Below the pieces are notes generated by a model. It was not told the DNA's origin, made no database searches, and saw only the letters and a program-made list of their open reading frames with translations. Both the position numbers and the translations under genes were made by a program. Shown one piece after another: positions 7,927 to 14,425 of a stretch of 22,755 nucleotides of DNA (positions within the stretch are counted from its first letter, which is position 1; every line of letters starts with the position of its first letter). The stretch is from CAZLFQ01 sp964625465 (GTDB taxonomy: Bacteria; Pseudomonadota; Alphaproteobacteria; Rickettsiales; Midichloriaceae): positions 1-22,755 of the forward strand of contig CAZVFD010000024.1 in assembly GCA_964625465.1 (NCBI GenBank), read 5' to 3'.

Positions 7927-8555
7927 GCTGCTGCTACAACCTGCTGAACTTTATTGTGTCTTTCAAGTTCAAGTCTAGCGGTAAAAGTGCTTCGTGCAAC
8001 ATTTGGTTGTGGGCTGGATACACGGTTGCTAAGGCCATTGAGTGCCACTGATAACCCTTCTTCAGTAAAGACGTGTGTAGTATTTGTTGAGTTTTGGCTA
8101 AGTGACTTTAATAAACCGTCGGTAAACATCGCTAAAGCAATATCTGAAGGGATTTTTCCTACTTTTTTATCATCAAGCTTTCGAGTTAGAGCCTTAACTG
8201 GGTATAGGGTTGGAACATCTCTAACGCCCCTCACTTCGGTCACAATACTTCCGTCCTTAACATCAAATTTTAAGTTTTCTAAGAAATTATTTGAAAACAG
8301 GTCATCTTGACCAGATTTGGACAAGCTTGAAGCGGCGTTGTTTAGTATATCGCATACTTGTGATAAAAGAGATTGTACTTCGATGGTGGGAGATGAATTT
8401 GGGGTAATAATTCTAGATCCAACATAGAAAAATTCTCTATCGCACTTGAGTATCCACTCTACATTCGCTGCATACTTAGCTAATGTAAAAAGGTCGCTTC
8501 CAACTTGCTTCATTGCTGGATTTTCTTGTGCTAATATCTCAAATGCAGACAACAT
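7923..8555 (-). CDS. Protein of unknown function between aspS and acpS
   Basis: I do not recognise this 210-residue protein. It has no signal peptide or membrane segment and looks soluble and mixed alpha/beta: a helical N-terminus (1-40), a Ser/Asn-rich middle with a strand-like stretch (about 95-120), a helix near 135-155 and a basic C-terminal stretch ending in V-V-A-A-A. It starts 11 nt after aspS stops and its stop overlaps the acpS start (ATGA), so it is embedded in a tightly packed three-gene unit and is very likely a real, expressed protein. The context suggests a housekeeping or lineage-specific role rather than a mobile element, but no function can be read from the sequence. Confidence 0.8.
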   Translation of the reverse strand: MLSAFEILAQENPAMKQVGSDLFTLAKYAANVEWILKCDREFFYVGSRIITPNSSPTIEVQSLLSQVCDILNNAASSLSKSGQDDLFSNNFLENLKFDVKDGSIVTEVRGVRDVPTLYPVKALTRKLDDKKVGKIPSDIALAMFTDGLLKSLSQNSTNTTHVFTEEGLSVALNGLSNRVSSPQPNVARSTFTARLELERHNKVQQVVAAA

Positions 8556-8566
8556 TCATTTCCCCT

Positions 8567-10420
8567 TTATGAATTAGCTACTTTCTTTTCATCTTTATCC
8601 AACGCTTCTTTAGCGACTGGTGAAAGAATCAAGTTTAATTCTCTTAACTGTTTCATCGTAGCAACTGAAGGTGCATTCATCAAGACATCTTGCGCGTTTT
8701 GATTTAACGGGAAACAGATCACTTCTCTAATATTTGGTTCGTTAGCAAGTAACATAACAATCCTATCAATTCCTGGTGCTAAACCGCCGTGTGGAGGTGC
8801 TCCAAATTTGAAAGCACGAATCATGCCACCAAATCTGTTATCAACTTCAGCATTTGAATAACCAGCAATTTCGAACGCTTTGTACATTAGCTCTGGCTTA
8901 TGATTTCTAATTGCACCACTGCATAGCTCAATTCCATTACAAACGATATCGTATTGGTGAGCAGTTAACTTAAGTTGTTTTTCTTTTGTATCTGCAGCTT
9001 CTAGAGCTTCTAAACCACCTTGTGGCATAGAGAACGGGTTGTGTGAGAAATCTATTTTCTTATCTTCTTCACTCCACTCATAGAATGGGAAGTCAACGAT
9101 CCAACAGAATTTAAATATGTTTTTCTCAATTAGGTCTAAATCTTCACCAATTTTGGTTCTAACTTTACCAGCGATTTTTGCAGCTTCTAGTTCTAAATCA
9201 CATGCAAAGAATACTGTGTCACCTGCACCAACATTGGCATGCGCTTTAAGTTGATTATGCTTTTCTTCAGACAAGAATTTCGCGATTGGCCCTTTACCAG
9301 CGCCTGCATCATCATAAGAGATATATGCAAGGCCTTTTGCACCAAGTTCTGTTTGAGCGAAAGCAATCATTTTATCGAAGAAGCTTCTAGATTCGTTAGC
9401 TGTTTTGGGAGCTGGAATTGCGCGAACAACGCAACCTTTCTTAATCGACTCTCTGAAAATTGTGAACTCGGAATCTTTAAAGATCTCAGTCGCATCAACT
9501 ATTTCAATCGGGTTTCTCAAATCTGGTTTATCAGATCCATATTTCAACATTGAATCCCAATATTTAATTCTTGGGAACGGAGCTGGAGTCACTGTGTATG
9601 TAGAAAATTCTTTGAAAATTCCATAAAGCACAGGCTCGATTGTTGCGAATACATCTTCTTGCGTTACGAAAGACATCTCGATATCTAGCTGGTAGAATTC
9701 ACCCGGAGCTCTATCTGCACGCGCATCTTCATCTCTAAAACATGGAGCAATTTGGAAGTATCTATCAAAACCAGAAACCATCAACAATTGTTTAAATTGT
9801 TGTGGAGCTTGTGGAAGCGCATAGAATTTTCCAGGATGAGTTCTGCTCGGAACTAAAAAGTCACGCGCACCTTCTGGTGAGCTTGCAGTCAAAATTGGGG
9901 TTTGGAATTCGGTGAATCCTGCTTCGATCATTCTTCTTCTAACAGAAGCAATAACGTTGTTACGAAGCATGATGTTTTTATGCATCTTTTCGCGTCTTAG
10001 ATCTAAGAATCTATATTTCAAACGCAAGTCTTCTGGGAATTGATAATCTGCATTTACGTTTATAGGCAGAGTGTCTGCACGAGAGATTACTTCAAAATCT
10101 TTAACTACAACTTCGATATCGCCTGTTGGCATATCTGGGTTCACTGTCTCAGCTGATCTTGCAACTACTGTACCTGTTACAGTAAATACGCTTTCATAGC
10201 TCAGTGTTGTTAGGTCTTGATATTTTGCAGCATCTAAAAAGTTGATGCTTTGATCTTGGTCAGAAGTAACTATTTGGGTTACGCCATAATGGTCTCTTAA
10301 GTCTATGAAATAAACGCCACCATGGTCACGTTTACGGTGCAACCAACCTGATAGTTTTACTTCGGTGCCGACATGAGATTTGCCCAACTGCCCGCAGTTA
10401 TGTGTTCTGTACTTATGCAT
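8567..10420 (-). CDS. aspS: Aspartyl-tRNA synthetase, probably non-discriminating (Asp/Asn)
   Basis: The 617-residue protein is a full bacterial-type class IIb synthetase: an N-terminal OB-fold for the anticodon (G-W-L-H-R-K-R-D-H-G-G-V), motif 2 region (F-R-D-E-D-A-R-A-D-R), the bacterial GAD insertion domain in the middle, and motif 3 near the end (G-G-L-A-P-G-I-D-R-I). It charges tRNA with aspartate. In the anticodon loop-binding stretch R-K-R-D-H-G-G, His33 stands where E. coli has Leu; a His here is the known mark of non-discriminating enzymes that also make Asp-tRNA(Asn) for GatCAB. That specificity is inference. It leads the aspS-unknown-acpS unit and has a good promoter upstream; the ribosome site is weak. 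Confidence 0.96.
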   Translation of the reverse strand: MHKYRTHNCGQLGKSHVGTEVKLSGWLHRKRDHGGVYFIDLRDHYGVTQIVTSDQDQSINFLDAAKYQDLTTLSYESVFTVTGTVVARSAETVNPDMPTGDIEVVVKDFEVISRADTLPINVNADYQFPEDLRLKYRFLDLRREKMHKNIMLRNNVIASVRRRMIEAGFTEFQTPILTASSPEGARDFLVPSRTHPGKFYALPQAPQQFKQLLMVSGFDRYFQIAPCFRDEDARADRAPGEFYQLDIEMSFVTQEDVFATIEPVLYGIFKEFSTYTVTPAPFPRIKYWDSMLKYGSDKPDLRNPIEIVDATEIFKDSEFTIFRESIKKGCVVRAIPAPKTANESRSFFDKMIAFAQTELGAKGLAYISYDDAGAGKGPIAKFLSEEKHNQLKAHANVGAGDTVFFACDLELEAAKIAGKVRTKIGEDLDLIEKNIFKFCWIVDFPFYEWSEEDKKIDFSHNPFSMPQGGLEALEAADTKEKQLKLTAHQYDIVCNGIELCSGAIRNHKPELMYKAFEIAGYSNAEVDNRFGGMIRAFKFGAPPHGGLAPGIDRIVMLLANEPNIREVICFPLNQNAQDVLMNAPSVATMKQLRELNLILSPVAKEALDKDEKKVANS

Positions 10421-10454
10421 CGACCTAACTTACTCAAATATAAATATTTGGCAT

Positions 10455-10483
10455 ATTGTAGCATAGAGCCACGGGTTTTTCAA
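10455..10483 (-). promoter_or_regulatory. Predicted promoter of aspS
   Basis: Minus strand: -35 TTGAAA at 10478-10483, a 17-nt spacer, and -10 TACAAT at 10455-10460. This is the best sigma-70-type match in the window; it would start transcription about 30 nt before the aspS ATG. Confidence 0.6.
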
Positions 10484-10547
10484 TGAATCAATATGGCTTG
10501 TTTACCTAAAATTTATTGCACTGCCGCAAAAAGGTTTTAATTCCAAG

Positions 10548-10575
10548 TTGCATTTTTTGAATAATTTAATATACT
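10548..10575 (+). promoter_or_regulatory. Predicted promoter of rpoZ-ccmD-ccmE
   Basis: Plus strand: -35 TTGCAT at 10548-10553, a 16-nt spacer, and -10 TATACT at 10570-10575. An AAGGA ribosome site follows about 8 nt before the rpoZ ATG at 10607. It is divergent from the aspS promoter, about 65 nt apart. Confidence 0.5.
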
Positions 10576-10606
10576 GACCGTTCAGAATATTAAAAGGATA
10601 GGTCTT

Positions 10607-10996
10607 ATGGCACGCGTAACTATTGAAGATTGCACACTAAAAATCCCTAGCAGGTTCGAACTGGTTGTATTGGCATCGCAAAGAGCTAAAGAAATAGGGT
10701 CAGGTGCAAAACCTACTGTTGAGCGTGATAATGATAAAAACTCTGTAGTAGCGCTAAGAGAAATTGCTGAAGGTACAATCTCTCCNNNNNNNNNNCCAGA
10801 TGCTTTAAGGGAAGCTGTTGTTAAAAAACATCAGAAACGACAAGCTATTATTGATCAAGATATACCTGAAGAAGAAGATATGAACATGACTCGCGAAATT
10901 AGTAGCGAGATGAAGAGTCTTGAAGTTGCTGATAAAGATGATATGTCAGACATGTTCAGCGACGAGATGGATGAGTCAGAAGAAGAGACTGAGTAA
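10607..10996 (+). CDS. rpoZ: RNA polymerase omega subunit (interrupted by a ten-N assembly gap)
   Basis: The frame opens M-A-R-V-T-I-E-D-C and continues through the omega signature (P-S-R-F-E-L-V-V-L-A-S-Q-R-A-K-E-I and N-S-V-V-A-L-R-E-I-A-E-G-T-I-S). Omega binds the beta' subunit and helps assemble RNA polymerase. Ten Ns at 10786-10795 interrupt the gene but keep the frame. The family sequence right here is normally I-S-P-(D/E)-x-L-R-E, and joining the flanks after removing the Ns plus one duplicated CC gives exactly I-S-P-D-A-L-R-E, so the real protein is probably about 125 residues. The acidic C-terminal extension (from about residue 85) is common in this lineage. A good AAGGA ribosome site decides the start. 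ccmD and ccmE follow. Confidence 0.93.
   Translation: MARVTIEDCTLKIPSRFELVVLASQRAKEIGSGAKPTVERDNDKNSVVALREIAEGTISXXXXPDALREAVVKKHQKRQAIIDQDIPEEEDMNMTREISSEMKSLEVADKDDMSDMFSDEMDESEEETE
10786..10795. other. Assembly gap (ten Ns) inside rpoZ
   Basis: Ten Ns are flanked on the left by ...ATCTCTCC and on the right by CCAGATGCT.... The CC on both sides looks like an unmerged contig overlap, and collapsing it restores the expected omega sequence in frame. Confidence 0.99.
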
Positions 10997-11010
10997 ATCT
11001 AGGGGTGTAT

Positions 11011-11154
11011 ATGGAATATGTAATTTCAGCTTATGCAGCAGCATTTCTGCTTTTGTTTTTGATGCTTGTGCAGACAATTTATTTTTATCTGAAATCGGAA
11101 CGCCAGCTTATTGAGTTAGAGGGCAAGAGTGACCAGAAAGAAATGGCAAAGTAG
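11011..11154 (+). CDS. ccmD: CcmD-like small membrane protein (heme exporter subunit D)
   Basis: A 47-residue frame begins at the ATG at 11011 (M-E-Y-V-I-S-A-Y-A-A-A-F) and ends at TAG 11152-11154. It has a single hydrophobic helix at about residues 5-27 followed by a charged tail (K-S-E-R-Q-L-I-E-L-E). Size, N-terminal topology and the position directly before ccmE, which it overlaps by 26 nt, are those of CcmD, the small protein that helps release holo-CcmE from the CcmABC heme transporter in cytochrome c maturation system I. Sequence conservation in CcmD is low, so the call rests on size, topology and neighbour. It starts 14 nt after rpoZ. Confidence 0.8.
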   Translation: MEYVISAYAAAFLLLFLMLVQTIYFYLKSERQLIELEGKSDQKEMAK

Positions 11155-11578
11155 GGCGCTGTTAGTAGCCATATCAGGGGTTCTTTTTACCATTGGATTG
11201 GTAATAATTTTTAAAGTGTTTAACGAAAACATAGTGTTCTATTTCAGTCCCTCTGAGCTTAAGAATTCAAAGAACATTTCAGGTGTATTTAGAGTTGGTG
11301 GGTTAGTGAAGGATGGATCTATTCACTATCTTGAAGATAAAGAAACTCTAGAGTTTGTTATTACAGATACTCAATCTGATCTAGTTATTAGATATAAAGG
11401 GATAATTCCTGCTCTATTTAAAGAAGGTCAGGGGACAGTAGCATTGGGAAAATTAGACGAGTCTGGTATTTTTATGGCGAAAGAATTGTTGGCAAAGCAT
11501 GATGAAAACTATATGCCGCCAGAAGTCGCAAAGAGTATAAAAAAAGCGGGGCAATGGAAGGAAGAAGTTAAAAATTGA
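11129..11578 (+). CDS. ccmE: Cytochrome c maturation heme chaperone CcmE
   Basis: The 149-residue protein has an N-terminal membrane anchor (about 9-30), the periplasmic OB-fold (F-R-V-G-G-L-V, then a V-I-T-D motif), and the heme attachment motif L-A-K-H-D-E-N-Y at 121-128, with His124 for covalent heme and Tyr128 as axial ligand. CcmE takes heme from CcmABCD and passes it to CcmFH for attachment to apocytochrome c. The start is GTG at 11129, inside the end of ccmD; a GAGGGC ribosome site 5' of it supports this choice. The other ccm genes are not in the window, so the system is split. The stop is only 2 nt from the stop of the convergent pgk. Confidence 0.96.
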   Translation: MTRKKWQSRALLVAISGVLFTIGLVIIFKVFNENIVFYFSPSELKNSKNISGVFRVGGLVKDGSIHYLEDKETLEFVITDTQSDLVIRYKGIIPALFKEGQGTVALGKLDESGIFMAKELLAKHDENYMPPEVAKSIKKAGQWKEEVKN

Positions 11579-11580
11579 CG

Positions 11581-12750
11581 TTATAAGTTTTTGATGGCTT
11601 TAATTCCAGGTAACTCTTTACCCTCAAGCCATTCCAAGAACGCGCCTCCCGCAGTAGAAATATAAGAGAAGTGTGTTGCAAGGCCAGCTTTTTCTAGAGC
11701 AGCGACGATATCACCGCCGCCGGCGACACTTGTGATTTTTAGTTTTGAAATGCTTTCCGCCACTTTGTTTGTGCCTTGTGCAAAGCGCGCATCTTCATAC
11801 ATGCCTAACGGTCCGTTCCACATCACACATTTAGATTTTTCTAAAATTCCTGTGATGTCTTTGACGGTTTTACTGCCAATGTCCAAAATTACATCATCTT
11901 TAGAAATGCGATTTATATCTTTCTCTTGGGGATTAACAAAAGTATCACCTTCTTTTTTGGCAACAGTGAAATCGGTTGGTATAACAACTTTACACTTGGC
12001 TTCAGCTATGAATTTCTTTGAAGCATCAACTAATTCAGGCTCATAATATGAGCTGCCAATTTCCTTACCCATAGCTTTAACAAATGTATTCGCCATGGCT
12101 CCCCCAATGACCAAGTAATCAACTTTTTTTGAAAGGTTGTCGAGTATAGGGAATTTAGTTGAAACTTTTTTTCCACCGACAATAGCAATATTTGGCTTTG
12201 CAGACCCATTAAGAGTTTTTTCTAAGTTTGTAACTTCTTCTAAAAGCAATAGTCCTGCATATGACGGTAAAAATTGTGTAATGGCTGAGATTGAGGCATG
12301 TGCCCTATGCGAGCATGCAAAAGCATCGTTTACATATATGTCACCAAGTTTTGCCAATTCTTGAGCGAACTCTGAATCATTTTTTTCTTCCCTAGGATCA
12401 AACCTTAAATTTTCTAAAAGAAGTATCTCGCTGCTTTGTAGGTTATTGGTTTTAGCTAAAACTAAATTGCCAACAATTTCATCTGAAAAACTAACATTTG
12501 CACCATAAGCTTTGGCAAGTTCTTTCGGCATAAATGCTAGTGACATGCTTGGAACTCTTTTTCCTTCAGGCCTATCAAAATGTGATATCAAAATTATCTT
12601 TGCGCCTTTTTTAACTAACAAATCGATTGTAGGTTTTAGCCTTGTGATGCGTGTATAATCTTCAATTACTCCGTTTGTAGCAGGTACATTAAGGTCTGCT
12701 CTAAGTAGAACTCTTTTACCATTCAGATCTAAGTCCACAAACGACTTCAT
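11581..12750 (-). CDS. pgk: Phosphoglycerate kinase
   Basis: The 389-residue protein has the two-domain PGK fold: R-A-D-L-N-V-P near residue 18, I-S-H-F-D-R-P-E-G near 55 (substrate-binding His and Arg), L-L-L-E-N-L-R-F near 112, the Lys-containing nucleotide region I-V-G-G-K-K-V-S-T-K, V-M-W-N-G-P-L-G-M-Y, and the closing A-G-G-G-D-I-V-A-A-L. It interconverts 1,3-bisphosphoglycerate and 3-phosphoglycerate with ADP/ATP. Its ATG overlaps the gap stop codon (ATGA, 12747-12750), so the two consecutive enzymes are translationally coupled. Length is normal and no key residue is missing. Confidence 0.97.
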   Translation of the reverse strand: MKSFVDLDLNGKRVLLRADLNVPATNGVIEDYTRITRLKPTIDLLVKKGAKIILISHFDRPEGKRVPSMSLAFMPKELAKAYGANVSFSDEIVGNLVLAKTNNLQSSEILLLENLRFDPREEKNDSEFAQELAKLGDIYVNDAFACSHRAHASISAITQFLPSYAGLLLLEEVTNLEKTLNGSAKPNIAIVGGKKVSTKFPILDNLSKKVDYLVIGGAMANTFVKAMGKEIGSSYYEPELVDASKKFIAEAKCKVVIPTDFTVAKKEGDTFVNPQEKDINRISKDDVILDIGSKTVKDITGILEKSKCVMWNGPLGMYEDARFAQGTNKVAESISKLKITSVAGGGDIVAALEKAGLATHFSYISTAGGAFLEWLEGKELPGIKAIKNL

Positions 12751-13751
12751 AGTTTGCCAAAGATATTAGTGATATCGAGCATCCTGTTTGAGAAACCCCA
12801 TTCATTATCATACCAAGCTGCAACTCTACACATACGGTTGCTTATTACTTTTGTCTGAGTTGAATCGAAAGAGCAGCTTGCAGGATTATGATTGAAATCA
12901 ATTGATACTAATTCCTCGTCAACATAAGTCGCAACTTTTGCTAAATTTCCCTTGAGAGAATCTTTAAATATTTTATTTAGCTCTGATACGGTAGTATCCT
13001 GCTTTGCATTGAATTTAAGATCCACGAAAGAAACATTTGGGGTTGGGACACGTATTGAAACGCCATCCATCTTTCCAGCAAGTTCTGGCAGAACTAATCC
13101 CAAAGCTTTTGCTGCGCCAGTTGAGGATGGGATCATAGAAAGTGCAGCAGCTCTAGCTCTGCGCTTATCTTTATGATGAGAGTCGAGTAGTCTTTGATCA
13201 TTGGTATAAGCATGGATTGTTGTCATAAAGCCAGATTCAATTCCAACTGAATCGTTGAAGATTTTTGCCATTGGAGCTAAGCAGTTAGTAGTGCATGAAC
13301 CTATCGATATTACTTTATGTTCTTTAGCTAATTTATTTTCATTCACCCCGTAAACTATTGTTGCATCTGCTTCTTCGCAAGGAGCTGAAACGATAACTTT
13401 TTTAGCTCTAGCCTCGATGTGTTGCATAGCTTGTGATTTTTTAGTAAATGCCCCAGTACATTCTAGAACGATATCTACACCCATTTTACCCCAAGGTAGT
13501 TTCTTAGGATCTGGTTCAACTATTACTGGTATAGCACCTTTGCCGAAATCTATATGATTATTAGAGTTTTTCAAATTCGCAAAAATTCCGTGAGTGGAAT
13601 CATACTTTAAAAAATGAAATTCCGATTCGAAATCACCGAAACCAATATTAATTCCCACTATTTCTATTTCTGGGAAGCTTCCTTCTGCATAAGCTCTAAG
13701 TATGCATTTTCCAATTCTGCCAAACCCATTTATTGCAACCTTAATAGTCAT
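12747..13751 (-). CDS. gap: Glyceraldehyde-3-phosphate dehydrogenase, GapB/Gap2-like with altered cofactor site
   Basis: The 334-residue protein has the N-terminal Rossmann motif N-G-F-G-R-I-G, the active site G-S-C-T-T-N-C with Cys153, His180, and S-S-T-G-A-A-K-A. It oxidises glyceraldehyde-3-phosphate to 1,3-bisphosphoglycerate or runs in reverse. At the end of the second strand the usual V-A-I-N-D is V-G-I-N-I, so the Asp that selects NAD is Ile36; the stretch Y-T-N-D-Q-R-L-L-D with K-R-R-A-R-A-A-A is also the GapB/Gap2 version. This suggests NADP or dual cofactor use, possibly gluconeogenic, which is inference. A good AAGGA ribosome site precedes the ATG. It follows the tonB-like gene by 56 nt and overlaps pgk. 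Confidence 0.95.
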   Translation of the reverse strand: MTIKVAINGFGRIGKCILRAYAEGSFPEIEIVGINIGFGDFESEFHFLKYDSTHGIFANLKNSNNHIDFGKGAIPVIVEPDPKKLPWGKMGVDIVLECTGAFTKKSQAMQHIEARAKKVIVSAPCEEADATIVYGVNENKLAKEHKVISIGSCTTNCLAPMAKIFNDSVGIESGFMTTIHAYTNDQRLLDSHHKDKRRARAAALSMIPSSTGAAKALGLVLPELAGKMDGVSIRVPTPNVSFVDLKFNAKQDTTVSELNKIFKDSLKGNLAKVATYVDEELVSIDFNHNPASCSFDSTQTKVISNRMCRVAAWYDNEWGFSNRMLDITNIFGKL

Positions 13752-13775
13752 AAAATTCCTTTAATTTATGCCTTT

Positions 13776-13803
13776 ATGATATATATAAATTTGTGATCTT
13801 CAA
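13776..13803 (-). promoter_or_regulatory. Predicted promoter of gap-pgk
   Basis: Minus strand: -35 TTGAAG at 13798-13803, a 16-nt spacer, and -10 TATCAT at 13776-13781, in the gap between the tonB-like stop and the gap ATG. Read-through from ftsW is equally possible. Confidence 0.4.
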
Positions 13804-13807
13804 GAAT

Positions 13808-14425
13808 TTAACTAAAGTTCAGAGGAATAATATAGCTCATTAAATTAGAGCTAAACTCTGCTTCAGGAGGGGTAGGGACGGGAGATGCAATTGAGATGGC
13901 TGTCTCTAAAAAATCTATAGTTTTTTGATCAGAGAGGGGTGGTTTGAAGCCAAAGTCATATATATCTCCATGCTTATCGATTTTAACCCATACGAATAAT
14001 TTGGTTGGCAGTTGTAGATCTTTAGGTAAGTTTTTAAGCACTGTAGCGATATGTTTAGATAATAATTGTTCGTAGCGTTTTAATTCAACTTGTGCATTAT
14101 GCTTCGTTGGCGTGCTAGAGCCGATTGATACCTCTTGCGGTACAGACACAGCATGACTCGTGGGTAACTCGTTTGTTTCAAAACTTTCTTTGGGTTGAGG
14201 AGCTTGAGGAATTTCAAATGGATCTTGTTTACTTAAGCTTACAAGTTCGACGTCTATAGTTTCATGTTGTAAGATTTCCAATATTTTGCTTTGAAAATTA
14301 GAAAATGAGAATTGGCTAATGATTATTACTAACAAAAACATTATTATATGGGATGCAGCAGAAATTATGATCCAAGTGTTATACTTTGAGCCGAATTTAA
14401 TTTCTTCCAATCGCCAAGGTAACAT
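13808..14425 (-). CDS. TonB/TolA-like energy-transducing protein
   Basis: The 205-residue protein has the TonB architecture: a short cytoplasmic N-terminus, one membrane helix (about 17-39), a Pro/Ser-rich periplasmic spacer (69-107) and a C-terminal domain (112-205) with K-L-F-V-W-V-K-I-D-K-H-G-D-I, L-E-T-A-I-S-I-A-S-P-V-P-T-P-P and a final beta strand. Proteins of this kind carry proton-motive-force energy from ExbB/ExbD or TolQ/TolR to the outer membrane. No exbB, exbD, tolQ or tolR is nearby, so TonB versus TolA cannot be decided. Its ATG overlaps the ftsW stop by one nucleotide (TAATG), so it is probably translated together with ftsW, which favours a link to the division machinery. Confidence 0.75.
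   Translation of the reverse strand: MLPWRLEEIKFGSKYNTWIIISAASHIIMFLLVIIISQFSFSNFQSKILEILQHETIDVELVSLSKQDPFEIPQAPQPKESFETNELPTSHAVSVPQEVSIGSSTPTKHNAQVELKRYEQLLSKHIATVLKNLPKDLQLPTKLFVWVKIDKHGDIYDFGFKPPLSDQKTIDFLETAISIASPVPTPPEAEFSSNLMSYIIPLNFS

Noticed and set aside
7923..7995. R-S-T stretch near the C-terminus of the 210-residue protein, considered as a third copy of the shared effector-like tail
   Set aside because: It lacks the D-L part, has no Ser/Pro linker, and the gene sits in a core operon.
9239..9626. Plus-strand frames inside aspS
   Set aside because: They are shadows of a strongly conserved synthetase gene; no independent support.
10571..10582. CTGACCGTTCAG, a TetR-operator-like half-palindrome downstream of the rpoZ -10 box
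   Set aside because: Only 4-bp arms; no regulator gene nearby and too short to support.
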